The notes: generated from the letters alone by a model not told the origin. A DNA stretch of 64,000 nucleotides from SABI01 sp963676605 (GCA_963676605.2 CAXXSP010000034.1:1-64000); one strand, 5' to 3'; counted from the first letter of the stretch, positions 1 to 10,009 are shown. A program made the numbers and translations.

Positions 1-1580
1 CCTGGCCGGCGTGAGGCGTACAGGTTACTCCTTCGGTCTGCTCCTCGCAATAGCTGAAGATACCGTAGGTCTCTTCAAGTTCCTTTTTCCGTTTGACGAA
101 ACTCTGCTCGAAGAGCTTTTCATAGGCACTCTTCAGTGCGCCATGGTCGCTGCTTTTTTATACTCAGCTTCGCCTTCTTCGAGAAGCTTCCAGTGATACT
201 CCGCTTCTCCAGGCTCCGGATGGCAAGAGCGAGAGAGGGACGGGGAGAGCGTACCCGCGTCACCTCCCTGAACAGGTCAGGGTCGGTAAGAAGTTTAATA
301 AGAGACAGAAGGGTGTTCATCGGGTCTCTCACTCGGGACGGGTGGAGGATGATACCTCCGTTCGACCCTTCACCGACGAGAGGAACGCAGTAGCCTTCCT
401 CCCTGAGCATCTCCCCTGCCTGCACGACATTGGCTTCCCCGACTTCGGTTCGCACCAGACGTGCCGAGAAGTGTTCTGCGATATGATCCAGCATGAGGCT
501 GGTGGGGCCGTTTACTGCAACAGCCACCTTCTCATGGGTCCTCCGGCAGAGGGCGATCTCGATCGAACTGATCAGGGCAAACAGTTCCTGTGCACTGAGA
601 ATCTTCACCTGCTTTACGATCTCATCGTAGTAAACGATATTTCCCCTATCCCCGTCGTTGTCGGGAACATAGCCCAGGAGGAGAGCGCTGTCCTTCCTGT
701 GTTCCTCCTCCACGAGAGTCCTGCAGAGATCAAGGTTCTCCCCTTCGGGGACAATTTCGTGCACGACATCACCCGGGATGTCGTTGAAGGAACGGAATGT
801 GATACCAAGGGAATCGAACAGTCTCTGGTCGATAGACACAGAACGGGCCGAGCCGTTGAGTTCACCGACGATTCCCATCCGGTTCTCCCGGATCTTTCGC
901 CTGACGGGGTGATCCTCCTTTTCGATATCGTGAGTCCTGAGGAGGAGTTCATAGTATGCATCAAGCGCTTCTTTCTTGTAGACTGGAGAGGAGTCAATAA
1001 TCGAAGAGAGCTTCTCATCTGATACTGCAGAGAGAAGGTCCCTGATTCTATCAGGGGAAGTTTCATCCTCAATAATAGTTCTGAACTGATTGATCAGTTC
1101 CTGAGAGGAGGCTCTGTCGAATACGCCGCCTCTCTCGCCGAACTTGAAGCCGTTGTGGGCGATGGGATTGTGAGAGGCACTGACATAGATGAACAGTGAA
1201 TCGGGAACAGCGGAGCTGTAAGCGAAGGTCTCGGGAGCACTGGCAATGGAGAGGTATCTGATATCTCGGTGGGGGGAGGCCAGAAGGCTGAGAAGGACTG
1301 CTGTGATCATCTGGCCGTTGATGCGGGCATCACGGGCGATGATGAGGGTACGTGTCTCATCTTTCAGATACTCGGCGATGGCGAGGGCGATATGAGCGAC
1401 GAGGAGTACATCCTCATCGGGAATCTCCGTATTCTTCTCCTGCTCATCCTGTGTTGCCGAGAAGATCTTGCGCCATCCGGAGGCGCTGATGATCATCTTC
1501 CCGTAGGCGCTTTTGAGCGATTTCTTATCCGTCTCTCTCTCCAGTACTTCACGTATCTTCCGTATCATCTGCTCGTTCAT
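1..1580 (-). CDS. Phosphohexomutase (phosphoglucomutase/phosphomannomutase family), partial and frameshifted
   Basis: Interconverts hexose 1- and 6-phosphates in the cytoplasm. The start at 1580 is chosen over an upstream in-frame ATG because an AGGAG lies just before it. The phosphoserine loop SASHNP is at residues 134-139, the metal loop PDNDGDR at about 306-312 and the sugar-binding GEGSNGG at about 403-409. The uninterrupted frame stops at 120, but the family-like C-terminus (SDHGALKSAYEKLFEQ) continues in another frame to the window edge. Removing one A from the A6 run (T6 at 154-159 on the plus strand) joins the two frames. This is either a real frameshift or a homopolymer sequencing error. 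The gene runs off the left edge. It is divergent from the B6-vitamer kinase. Confidence 0.85.
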
Positions 1581-1641
1581 AGGGGCTCCTGTGTAGTGAA
1601 AAAGTATATCCCTCTTGTGCTGGAACGACAAGAGATATAGT

Positions 1642-2478
1642 ATGAAACCCATGAAGAGCGTCGCTGCGATACACGATCTGTCCTGTTATGCAAAATCCTC
1701 TCTCACTGTCGTCATCCCATCCCTCAGCATGATGGGGATAGAGGTCGCGCCTCTTCCAACTGCACTTCTCTCTACTCAGACAGACGGATTCAGTGGATAT
1801 CATTACCGCGATCTGACGGAGGACCTCCATGCGGTACTCACCCACTGGAAGAAGCTCTCTCTCTCCTTCGATGCGCTCTATTCGGGATTCCTCGGTTCGA
1901 CCTCCTCGATCGGTTTCGTCAGGGAGATGATACGGTGGCAGGAGGAGCATTCCCCACTCGTCGTTGTTGATCCCGTGATGGGTGATAACGGAGAGTTCTA
2001 CGGTCCTCTTTCCACTTCTCTGGTTGACGGGATGAGAGATCTGGTAAGGGAGGCTGATGTCATTACACCGAACCTTACCGAGGCTGCGATCCTGCTCGGT
2101 CGTCCCTATAGCACCGAGCTCTCTGTCGAAGAAGCACTGGACTGGGCAGTCGAGCTTTCTCAGCTGGGAGCTGAAAAGGTCGTGATCACCAGCGTGCTTC
2201 AGGGAGAAGAGACCTATGTTGCGGCCTATGACTCTCTGACAGGAGAGAAAAGAGTGCATGGACAGGAGTATCTGTCTGTGAGCTATCCCGGCTGCGGAGA
2301 CCTGTTCGCATCTATCCTTACAGGAAAACTTCTGAAAGGGGAATCCTTTTTCACTTCGGTTTCAGCAAGTGCGGAGCTGGTGAAGAGGGCGATAGAGATT
2401 TCCCTTGAAGCAGAGGTGCCGGTCGCTCACGGAATATCGGTGGAGAGGATTGCTCCTGAACTTCTCGGAGGCGCGTGA
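1642..2478 (+). CDS. Pyridoxamine/pyridoxal kinase-like PfkB-family kinase
   Basis: Predicted to phosphorylate a B6 vitamer with ATP in the salvage route to pyridoxal phosphate. The N-terminus (IHDLSCYAKSSL) replaces the usual ISSQVVYG-type segment, as in spirochaete and clostridial homologues. VVDPVMGDNG and TPNLTEA are the PdxK/PdxY/ThiD signatures, and PGCGDLFAS near the C-terminus is the anion-hole and catalytic-base region (GxGD). The start at 1642 is preferred over an ATG 27 bases upstream because the downstream methionine begins the conserved domain. The stop overlaps the next gene's ATG (TGATG), so the two are translationally coupled. An exclusively ThiD-like role cannot be excluded. 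Confidence 0.88.
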   Translation: MKPMKSVAAIHDLSCYAKSSLTVVIPSLSMMGIEVAPLPTALLSTQTDGFSGYHYRDLTEDLHAVLTHWKKLSLSFDALYSGFLGSTSSIGFVREMIRWQEEHSPLVVVDPVMGDNGEFYGPLSTSLVDGMRDLVREADVITPNLTEAAILLGRPYSTELSVEEALDWAVELSQLGAEKVVITSVLQGEETYVAAYDSLTGEKRVHGQEYLSVSYPGCGDLFASILTGKLLKGESFFTSVSASAELVKRAIEISLEAEVPVAHGISVERIAPELLGGA

Positions 2479-3074
2479 TGTACCTGATAGTCGCTGCGAG
2501 CGAGCAGGAACTTCCTTCCTGCAGGAACGAACACTCCATCGCCCGTCCTGTCGGTATCGGTCTTGTCGAAAGCGCTCTTCACACCGCCCATCTGATCGAG
2601 CACTACAATCCTGAGCTTGTCATCTGCACCGGCTCCTGCGGTTCAGTGGACCCCGCCCTGCAGATCAACAATATCGTGATCCCTTCGACAGTCCAGCACT
2701 GGGGGTTTTCTACCCCGTTCTCCCATACGATTCCCGCACTGCCCCTGCACCAGATACATGATCGTCTCGATGAGAAGGCCTATCCGTACACGATCCATCG
2801 GGATGTCATTCTCGGGAGTGCCGATATCTTCCTTGATACGAAAGAGTATGAAAAATGGGGAAAGAAGCTGGAGACGCTCGGTATCCAGGCTGTTGACATG
2901 GAGTCCTACGCGGTTGCGGCAGCCTGCCACTCCCGCGGCGTGGATTGTGTGGTCCTGCGGTATGTGAGTGACTCCAGGGAAGAGGGAAAGGTGAAGAATT
3001 ACCGCGCCTTCCTCGCTGACATGAGAGAGAAGGCGGCCGCACTTATCGGCGATATCCTAGATGCTGCCGAGTGA
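2478..3074 (+). CDS. MTA/SAH nucleosidase-like phosphorylase superfamily protein
   Basis: Likely cleaves adenine from 5'-methylthioadenosine, S-adenosylhomocysteine or a related nucleoside. The C-terminal VDMESYAVAAACHSRGV followed by VLRYVSD matches the nucleosidase DMEG..A..C and ..SD catalytic region. CTGSCGSVDPAL matches the glycine-rich phosphate or ribose loop. At 198 residues it is shorter than the usual 230, having lost part of the N-terminal half. ATG 2478 is chosen over GTG 2475 because GGAGG ends 6 bases before it. It is coupled to the kinase, and its 3' end overlaps the convergent gene by 18 bases. Confidence 0.82.
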   Translation: MYLIVAASEQELPSCRNEHSIARPVGIGLVESALHTAHLIEHYNPELVICTGSCGSVDPALQINNIVIPSTVQHWGFSTPFSHTIPALPLHQIHDRLDEKAYPYTIHRDVILGSADIFLDTKEYEKWGKKLETLGIQAVDMESYAVAAACHSRGVDCVVLRYVSDSREEGKVKNYRAFLADMREKAAALIGDILDAAE

Positions 3075-3461
3075 GAAGTCTCCCACGATCTTATAGACCC
3101 TGCCGTCCTTCACGATAGAAAGGTTCCGTTCGGGAAAGAACTCACTCAGATGATCAGACAGAAAGGATACTGCCTCTGCCTCAATCTCTGTCCGTTTGAG
3201 CGGATCCACTCTGTCGAGCGTTGAGATCTCAACGTCGACAAGGTAGCCTTTCCCCTTCTCTGAACCATAGCCGAGGGTGAACTTGACACCGGTGCTGAAC
3301 AGACCGTCGTACGATACCCTCGCGGCTCTTCCCCTGGGAGGTCGGTTAGGGTGAAGATGGTAGGCTCCCTCATATTTCTCTTCGAGATGGGTATCGAGGA
3401 GATCAAGCATCTCCCTCATTTTTCTTTCAAGCTCTATCTGCCTGGGATCGGAAAAGGACAT
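3057..3461 (-). CDS. Conserved hypothetical protein (134 aa)
   Basis: I do not recognise a family. The protein is soluble and charged, with no signal peptide or membrane segment. An N-terminal helix (RQIELERKMREMLDLLDTHLEEKY) is followed by an alpha/beta-looking domain containing GYGSEKGKGYLVDVEISTL and ending in IVKDGRVYKIVGDF. It lies 3 bases downstream of the patatin gene on the same strand, so the two are probably co-transcribed. It converges with the nucleosidase gene. Confidence 0.7.
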   Translation of the reverse strand: MSFSDPRQIELERKMREMLDLLDTHLEEKYEGAYHLHPNRPPRGRAARVSYDGLFSTGVKFTLGYGSEKGKGYLVDVEISTLDRVDPLKRTEIEAEAVSFLSDHLSEFFPERNLSIVKDGRVYKIVGDFSLGSI

Positions 3462-3464
3462 GCT

Positions 3465-4511
3465 TTACACCTCTCTCGCCTCTGGAGCAAGGGGAAGGAA
3501 GAATGCTCGGATTTTCTCTTCATACTCGCCCCAGAGAGTATGGGCATAGGCAGTCATCTCGGAAAGCACTTCAGCATCAGTCTCGTCGAGCCGTATCCTG
3601 CGTGCCTTCGTGTTATGGATTCTCAGATATTCAACATCGCTGAGACTCTCCGCCATCATGTCGGCAGTCCTCATCTGGGATGAGGCGTACAGACGATACA
3701 GCGGTGTTCCCTTTGTCGGATCCATCCAGCTGAGCACTCCCCTGTTTGCACTTGCATACTCTATCGAATTGCCGACACTTCCGGTTGAGAGTGAGAGAAT
3801 ATGGAATGTATCGGTTTCGGGAAACAGTTTTTTCGCTTCACTGTAGGCATAGAGGATCGGATTGTTCGCAACGACACCCCCGTCGATCAGATGGAGATGG
3901 GAATCTATGACTGCAGGGGTGAAGTAGGTGGGTGCTGCGCAGGTTGCACGGGCTGCCTTCTTCATCGAGAGAGAAGGGTAGTCCCAGCTGCTGAGCAGAT
4001 GTGGACGGTCGTTCATGTAATCGTAGGTGACGACCATGGTCGGTTTTACCGCCTCCTCAAGCTGGGCTGAGGAGAAGATACGGGAGAGAAGCTCGTTGAA
4101 GGAGTCGTCTTCATACTTTGCATTGAAGAGCTGATTGATAAACCCGGTGGAGAGGAAGGGAAGCGTCTTCGGAAAGATTGTCGAGGACTCTTCCCTGTAG
4201 AGCGAGGCTATCTTATGGGAACGGCCGCTCATTCCGTACGGGACTGAAAAGTAGGAGGGGTCAGGCACGGTAAGGGCAAGAGCGATGAGTCCCCCCGTAC
4301 TCGTTCCGGCGATCAGGTCGAAATGATCGGTGATCCGTGAGGAAAGACCGAGGGTAGGGAGCATCTCTTCCAGCCTGCTGAGAATCGTTGCCGGGATGAC
4401 ACCCCGGGTCCCTCCGCCGTCTATGGTGAGGATGTACTTCTCATTCTTCTTCTGAGGCTCTTTTCGTGTTCTGTTTCTGAGATACTCTATTAGTCCCATA
4501 CCGTTTAACAT
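3465..4511 (-). CDS. Patatin-like phospholipase
   Basis: A serine lipid acyl hydrolase with a Ser-Asp dyad. DGGGTRG forms the oxyanion hole, GTSTGG carries the nucleophile serine, and DGGVVANNP supplies the catalytic aspartate. There is no signal peptide, so a cytoplasmic or membrane-surface location is likely. The longest frame begins at 4535. The start at 4511 has an AGGA about 11 bases upstream, and a further ATG at 4499 is possible, so the exact start is uncertain. It faces the radical SAM gene divergently across a short intergenic region. Confidence 0.88.
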   Translation of the reverse strand: MLNGMGLIEYLRNRTRKEPQKKNEKYILTIDGGGTRGVIPATILSRLEEMLPTLGLSSRITDHFDLIAGTSTGGLIALALTVPDPSYFSVPYGMSGRSHKIASLYREESSTIFPKTLPFLSTGFINQLFNAKYEDDSFNELLSRIFSSAQLEEAVKPTMVVTYDYMNDRPHLLSSWDYPSLSMKKAARATCAAPTYFTPAVIDSHLHLIDGGVVANNPILYAYSEAKKLFPETDTFHILSLSTGSVGNSIEYASANRGVLSWMDPTKGTPLYRLYASSQMRTADMMAESLSDVEYLRIHNTKARRIRLDETDAEVLSEMTAYAHTLWGEYEEKIRAFFLPLAPEAREV

Positions 4512-4563
4512 GGTATATTTTATCCTGAGGGTCAAGCTGACCCTGTATGAATAAGGATAAGAT

Positions 4564-5506
4564 ATGAACGGATATGAGAACTGTGAGCTGTGCCCTCACA
4601 GGTGCAGGGTAGACAGGAGTTCAGGAAAACTGGGGGTGTGCGCTCAGTCGGATACGATGAACATCGCCTGGATCGGCCTGCACAGGGGAGAAGAACCTCC
4701 CGTAAGCGGGGAGAGAGGTTCCGGCACCATCTTTTTCAGCGGCTGTACGCTGCAGTGCCCGTTCTGTCAGAACCATCAGATAAGCAGGCGCGACACCTCC
4801 TTTTCAACCCTCGTGACACCTTCCGAGCTCAGCACGTACATGCTTGAACTGCAGGAGATGGGAGCAGCAAGCATCAACCTGATCACAGGAACCCATTTTA
4901 TACCTTCGATACGTGAGGCGCTCACTCTGGCGAAGAGTAGAGGCCTCTCTCTTCCTATCGTCTGGAACTCTTCGGGCTTCGAACTCCCTGAGGCTCTCGA
5001 GATGATCGATTCCCTTATTGACCTCTATCTGCTCGATATCAAGACACTGGAGAGGAGGGTTGCGAAGAGTTTTCTGCGGATCCTCTCTGTACATCAGGGA
5101 GCTCGATTCTCTGATGAACTACCTGGTGAGCACTCATCCTGTCACCTCCTATAATGCGGACGGTACGCTCAGTGGACTGCTGATCCGTCACCTGGTGTAT
5201 CCCGGGGAACTGGAGAGCTCGAAAGAGGTTCTCCGGTATTACGCGAAGCATCTGATGGCTCACGCCCATCTTTCTCTCATGGTACAGTTTTCCGATCCCT
5301 TCGGTTCGAAGCGGTTTGCTCCCATTTCAGAGGACGAGTATGAGGAACTGCTTGAGCTGCTTGAAGAGCTGGGGATTGAGGAAGGATTTGTTCAGGAACT
5401 TGAAGAGAATATCGACTGGATTCCCGACTTCACGCGGGAGAATCCGTTTCCCGAGAGTTTCGCCGTCCCTCTGAAAAGCTTCATCGAGAGACGGGGAATG
5501 AACTGA
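4564..5506 (+). pseudogene. PflX-like radical SAM protein, split by a single-base frameshift
   Basis: Related to pyruvate formate-lyase activating enzyme homologues of the PflX group. The N-terminal CELCPHRCRV...GVC is an accessory cysteine motif. FSGCTLQCPFCQN is the CX3CX2C radical SAM cluster. The frame from 4564 stops at 5154 after losing similarity, while an overlapping frame from about 5075 to 5506 carries the family C-terminus (DGTLSGLLIRHLVYPG). Deleting one T from the T4 run at 5070-5073 joins them as KSFCGSSLYIREL. It may be a real inactivation or a sequencing error. Confidence 0.8.
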
Positions 5507-6196
5507 CTATCCTATCACGGTGCCGGTGAACTCCCTGCCTTCCAGGATGTGCAGGGTGTTTTCTATATTTCTGCCGTCGGCACAGATCACCTTCAGCTTT
5601 CCCTCCTGAGCCTCCCGCGAGGCGATCGGGTCGAAGGGAAGGTTCTTACCCGGAGTCCAGGTATCACCGACGATCTTACGGAAATCCTCCCAGCTGATCG
5701 TATCGATCGGAGTCGCATCGGGATTGAGGGCAGGGTCAGCGGTGTAGACCTTCTTGATATTCGAGAGGTTGATCACGGTGTCCGCACCGAATTTCTTCGC
5801 GAGATAGACCGCGTCCGTATCACTGCTGAAACCGGGCTTCCAGCCCGCGGCGATAAGGATTCTCCCTGAGAAGGGGATATCGGCGGTGGGATTGGTGACG
5901 ACCTCGTCCTCACACTCATCTGCGAAGACAGCTTTCATGAGGGCTCCGTTCAGTCTTGTGGCTGCAATGCCGATCTCGTCGAGCTCGGTATCAGCAACAT
6001 CTTCACACACTGCCTTGTATCCGTTCTGATAGAGTCGTGCGGGGTATCCTCCGCCGGTCACCATGATAAGCTTCGCCTGAGGGTTCTCATTCAGATATCC
6101 CATGACGGCCTTCCTAAATTCCTTGATGAATGCGGTATCGACTCCCTCCGGTGAGATGATCGATCCTCCGACTGATAATACTGTCACGTTATCCAT
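5507..6196 (-). CDS. pyrH: UMP kinase-like amino acid kinase, archaeal-type PyrH
   Basis: Phosphorylates UMP to UDP with ATP in pyrimidine metabolism. The N-terminal VLSVGGSII and MVTGGGYPAR are the phosphate-binding glycine loops. GWKPGFSSDTDAVYLAKKFGADTVINLSN matches the UMP kinase TDxxA region, and IKKVYTADPALNPDA is the ATP-side segment. The protein has 229 residues. The short glycine loops and VINLSNIKKVYTADP resemble the archaeal subfamily more than the longer bacterial PyrH. It is single-gene and minus-strand, and its stop abuts that of the convergent radical SAM gene. It may not be the only UMP kinase of the organism. Confidence 0.8.
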   Translation of the reverse strand: MDNVTVLSVGGSIISPEGVDTAFIKEFRKAVMGYLNENPQAKLIMVTGGGYPARLYQNGYKAVCEDVADTELDEIGIAATRLNGALMKAVFADECEDEVVTNPTADIPFSGRILIAAGWKPGFSSDTDAVYLAKKFGADTVINLSNIKKVYTADPALNPDATPIDTISWEDFRKIVGDTWTPGKNLPFDPIASREAQEGKLKVICADGRNIENTLHILEGREFTGTVIG

Positions 6197-6305
6197 AGCA
6201 CGCCTCCGAACCTACTGTAGTGAAAAACCTCCGTTCTGTCACTAGGCATCCCTTCTCTCCCTGAAAGACCAGAGAGGGAAGAGGTTCAGAATCTTTTCAG
6301 ATCAA

Positions 6306-7289
6306 TTAGTAGGGGCCTCTGATGTACTGTGCAACTTCTTCTCTGTAGAAGCTGCTCAGCTTACCGTGAAGCTCCTTCGACAGGGGTGGAAGCTCTGAGA
6401 TGGCGGCATTGTCACTCACCTGCTGTACTCTGCTCGCCCCCGGGATCACGACAGACACTGCATCGAAGTCAAGGATCCAGCGAAGCGCCATCTGGGCCAT
6501 GCTCATACCCTCAGGTTTCATCGCCTTCAGCTGCTCGGTCAGTTCGATTCCCTTCTCAAAGGGAAGGCCTGCGAAGGTCTCACCGACATTGAAAGCCTGC
6601 CCGTCACGGTTGAAGTTCCTGTGATCACTTGCAGCGAAGGTCGTATCCTTCGTCATCTTTCCCGAAAGGAGACCGCTCGCCAGAGGTACACGGGCAATGA
6701 TGGAAACGCCCTTCTCTTTCGCCTTTTCCAGCAGTTCCGTAATCAGCTTCTGGCGGTAGATATTGAAGATAACCTGAAGGGATGCAATTCCCTCCTGCTC
6801 GAGGCAGATGAGTCCTTCCTCGACCGATTCCACGCTCGCTCCGAAATCAGCGATCTTTCCCTGTTTCTTCAGGTCTCTCAGCGTGTCGAACACGGACCCC
6901 TCCGCCATCACATCCCGGGGGATACAGTGCAGCTGAATGAGATCGAGGCGTTCAACGCCGAGGCGGCTGAGAGAGTTCTCCGTATGGCGTGCCATGATCT
7001 CTGGTGTGAAGTTGTCCGGCCAGCCCGGATCGCCTCCGCGACCGAGTTTTGTTGCGACGAAGGGTTGTACACTGCTTTCCTTCAGGAAGCGTCCGATGAA
7101 CTTCTCGCTCCTGCCGTCTCCGTAGACATCGGCAGTGTCGAAGAAGGTGATTCCTTCCTCCACAGCCTTGTGGAGAATACCCATGGCGGTACTCTCTTCG
7201 ACATCTCCCCATGAGCCGCCGATCTGCCAGGTCCCGAGTCCTACTTCCGATACAGCTCTATGGTGTGTTCCGAATATTCTGTCTTTCAT
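6306..7289 (-). CDS. Aldo/keto reductase
   Basis: NAD(P)H-dependent reductase with a TIM barrel. DTADVYGDGRSEKFIG holds the catalytic Asp and Tyr, VATKLGRG the lysine, and LIQLHCIP the histidine strand. The C-terminal VIPGASRVQQV binds the cofactor. The start at 7289 is preferred to 7295 because GAGG stands 7 bases before it and too close to the first ATG. It is monocistronic. The substrate cannot be told from sequence. A GC-rich imperfect hairpin lies about 6250-6290, downstream of its stop. Confidence 0.88.
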   Translation of the reverse strand: MKDRIFGTHHRAVSEVGLGTWQIGGSWGDVEESTAMGILHKAVEEGITFFDTADVYGDGRSEKFIGRFLKESSVQPFVATKLGRGGDPGWPDNFTPEIMARHTENSLSRLGVERLDLIQLHCIPRDVMAEGSVFDTLRDLKKQGKIADFGASVESVEEGLICLEQEGIASLQVIFNIYRQKLITELLEKAKEKGVSIIARVPLASGLLSGKMTKDTTFAASDHRNFNRDGQAFNVGETFAGLPFEKGIELTEQLKAMKPEGMSMAQMALRWILDFDAVSVVIPGASRVQQVSDNAAISELPPLSKELHGKLSSFYREEVAQYIRGPY

Positions 7290-7438
7290 GTTCATACCTC
7301 ACTTTATGTATGTATAATGTATAACGTATGGATGGATAGTACCTGCCGTCAAGGCAGCCGTCTCTTTTGTGAACAAGAGAGACGATGCTGTTCTCTTCAA
7401 AGGAGACGACGAGCTGTTTCACACTATCGATAGGTAAC

Positions 7439-9253
7439 TCATTCCACGAATCTGTAACTTCCATGCCAGGAGCCATACAGACCGGAGGTCACATTATGAC
7501 GGAATGAACCGGTATAGGAATCCTGCGGTCCCAGGATTTCAAGGACAACCGTTCCTCCTTTGCTGAAGGTGATCAGTCCTGCATGTACTGCCGCAACACC
7601 GATCAGGGAGTCATCTGTATAGATTCCGTCGCCCCAGACAGGACCGTTCGTCCCTCCCGGAGGAAGCGTGACCTGAATCCGCGTTCCGTTCATTCCTCTC
7701 CAGTCCACAGCACTCATCCCCCAGGTGATGTCCGCCTCGATATCGTAGGGGATCTCATACAGGGGTTCCGGAGGTGATTCCATGGTCCCGGATGGTGAGA
7801 ACGAGAAGGTCACAACATCTGAAACGCTGGCTTCATCGAGAGGTGATACCAGGAGAAGGTAGATTCCTCCTGATTCCAGTACGACTGAGGAGATGGAATC
7901 CTCCAGCTCTCCGGTTTCCCAGTTATTGGCAAATCCGTCTTCACTGTCGCTGTACAGATCGTAGATGACAAAGAGCGCTTCGCTTGAACTCTGCGTCTCA
8001 TGGGTGAGGGTATAGACTCCTGTTTCCTCCGGTGCGAAGATGACGGCTGCGCCGTCAAAGAGCACAAAGGAGAAGGAAGAGAGTATATCTTCGAGGTACA
8101 TGTTTCCGTCTCCATCCGGAATAAGCTTCTGGGCGGAGGAGGAGCTGATGCTCTGGGATGCGGATGTGTAGAGGTCAACATTCCCTTCCCTGTTGTAGAA
8201 GGCGAACAGCACCGTCTCTCCTGCAATCTCCAGGTCCGGCTGCCACCAGCCTGCCCGGCTTACCGAAGAGCCGATGATCTCTTCTCCACCCCAGGACTGT
8301 CCGCCGGTTCTGCTGGTCAGCAGGATGTACTCATCGTTTTCATTGAGATAGACCAGGACGGCAGTACCGTCACTTTTGAATCCGATGTCCGTATAGCGGA
8401 TGTGGGACCGGCTGAACGAAACATCGGTATCCTCGTAGGTGAGGGTGAATACCGGTTTCGATGCCCGTGCGTTTGAAGACCTGTAGACGAAGGAACCCTG
8501 TTCATTGAGAATTGAAATCAGGGCAAGGTCAGGGTTTCTTGGATTCACTGCCAGATCCAGAACGCCAAGGGAGGAGGGGATGGAAGCCAAGCTCCATGAC
8601 TTTCCACCGTCTGAGGAGTAGCGGAATTTGACGGCAAAGGCATGGTTATTGTCCTGATAGGCCGTGTAGAGACCACCAGCCAAGTACTCGATCTGCCCGG
8701 TGTAGCCGGTGGAGGAGGAGTCTGTCCTCCCCGTGAAGTCCTTCGTGACGGAGAATGATGTTCCTCTGTCTCTGGAGATTGCGAGGTTGAAATCGTAGTT
8801 CGGGCTGTGCCTGTGATAGGTTGTATAGAGGGTGTCATCATCGGAGATGGCAAAATCTGCAATACTGACTGCTTCAGCTGAGGAGTAGACCGGTACCGGG
8901 CGGGAGAAGTTTACTCCGTCCTCTGTTCGGGTGATCCAGAGGTTTCCTTCCCATCCGTAGGCGAGGGCTAGTGAGCCGTCATGGAAGAGAGCAAGATCCT
9001 CGACATATCCTTCTAGGATACTCGGGACGATCCTGTTCTGCGTTCCCTGCCGTGAGCCATAGGTGACAAGGTGCACCTTTCTGTCCATGTCTGTGTAGGC
9101 GATGTACGTTCTCGTTCCGTCTGATTCGACCGCGATCTCTCCCGAGATTTCACCTTTCAGCGGGGATGCGACGGTGAGCGTCTCTGCGGTGATGGATGTC
9201 GATGCACAGAGAAGCATCATCAGAGCGAGTATGAGCGATGTGAGTTTTTTCAT
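7439..9253 (-). CDS. Secreted sialidase-like (BNR/Asp-box) protein with a PPC-like domain
   Basis: Probably exported: the signal peptide MKKLTSLILALMMLLCAST has cleavage near the ITAE region. Asp-box motifs (SRDRGTSF, SSDGGKSW, SRTGGQSW) indicate a beta-propeller of the sialidase/exo-alpha type. A C-terminal region around IFAPEETGVYTLTHE...GGIYLLLVSP resembles a bacterial pre-peptidase (PPC) domain. The start at 9253 is chosen because AGGAGG lies 6 bases upstream, whereas the longest frame starts at 9310. Sialidase catalysis is not shown, and it may be a carbohydrate-binding surface protein instead. Confidence 0.75.
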   Translation of the reverse strand: MKKLTSLILALMMLLCASTSITAETLTVASPLKGEISGEIAVESDGTRTYIAYTDMDRKVHLVTYGSRQGTQNRIVPSILEGYVEDLALFHDGSLALAYGWEGNLWITRTEDGVNFSRPVPVYSSAEAVSIADFAISDDDTLYTTYHRHSPNYDFNLAISRDRGTSFSVTKDFTGRTDSSSTGYTGQIEYLAGGLYTAYQDNNHAFAVKFRYSSDGGKSWSLASIPSSLGVLDLAVNPRNPDLALISILNEQGSFVYRSSNARASKPVFTLTYEDTDVSFSRSHIRYTDIGFKSDGTAVLVYLNENDEYILLTSRTGGQSWGGEEIIGSSVSRAGWWQPDLEIAGETVLFAFYNREGNVDLYTSASQSISSSSAQKLIPDGDGNMYLEDILSSFSFVLFDGAAVIFAPEETGVYTLTHETQSSSEALFVIYDLYSDSEDGFANNWETGELEDSISSVVLESGGIYLLLVSPLDEASVSDVVTFSFSPSGTMESPPEPLYEIPYDIEADITWGMSAVDWRGMNGTRIQVTLPPGGTNGPVWGDGIYTDDSLIGVAAVHAGLITFSKGGTVVLEILGPQDSYTGSFRHNVTSGLYGSWHGSYRFVE

Positions 9254-9437
9254 CAGCGACCTCCTATCAGTGAAGAATAAGGCTAGGTGCTTTTCTTTCA
9301 GTATACCCATCTTTACATCTGAATTAAAGCAAATTAATCCTTATCTTTATCTTACACATGTGAAGAGGGTGCACAGGAGGCGTGAGGTACAGGGAGGAGG
9401 TGATTTTTTCTGAAATTCCGGGAGTTATCGGCGGGGG

Positions 9438-9905
9438 CTACACGAGATCCGCATACTCCGCATGAACGGTTTCTGCAAGGTCTTCGGGATCGAGAAGGAA
9501 CTGCAACCCTCTTACCCCTGCGCTCACGTAGATGGTTTCATAGAGCTGGCAGGTCTCGTCGATAAAGGTGGGGTAGTGCTTTTTCATACCGACCGGTGAA
9601 CAGCCTCCACGGATATATCCGGTAAGGGAGAGCAGCTCTTTCAGTGCAATCATTTCTGCTTTCTTCTCTCCTGCCGCTTGTGCCGCCTTCTTGAGGTCGA
9701 GCTCATACCCTCCGGGAATCACACAGACAAAGAGGGCACCGGAGGCGCCTCTGAGAACCAGCGTCTTGAATACCCGTTCGAGATCGAGACCAGCCTTTTT
9801 AGCCACAGAAGGTGCGCTCAGATCTGATTCATCTACTACGTATTCGATCAGGGAGAAGGGTACTTCCTTTTTTTCCAGAAGCCTCACTGCGTTCGTCTTT
9901 TCCAT
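9438..9905 (-). CDS. ybaK: YbaK/EbsC-type Cys-tRNA(Pro) deacylase
   Basis: Trans-editing enzyme that hydrolyses mischarged Cys-tRNA(Pro). RVFKTLVLRG contains the catalytic lysine, PGGYELDLKKAA and GYIRGGCSPVGMKKHYP are the substrate-pocket motifs, and the 155-residue length is normal. It is a minus-strand single gene in a housekeeping stretch. Confidence 0.9.
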   Translation of the reverse strand: MEKTNAVRLLEKKEVPFSLIEYVVDESDLSAPSVAKKAGLDLERVFKTLVLRGASGALFVCVIPGGYELDLKKAAQAAGEKKAEMIALKELLSLTGYIRGGCSPVGMKKHYPTFIDETCQLYETIYVSAGVRGLQFLLDPEDLAETVHAEYADLV

Positions 9906-10009
9906 CGCTCCAGTATAGCGGAATCAGGATTCCTGTGAAGAGGGTCCCCTCCGTACCTCTTGCTCACCTCTCCTTTTCATACTAGAATTTGCATAAAGGA
10001 AGACAAGAT

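Noticed and set aside
6240..6295. Terminator after the aldo/keto reductase gene
   Set aside because: A TTCTCTCCC/AGAGAGGGAA imperfect stem is present, but there is no T tract in the direction of transcription.
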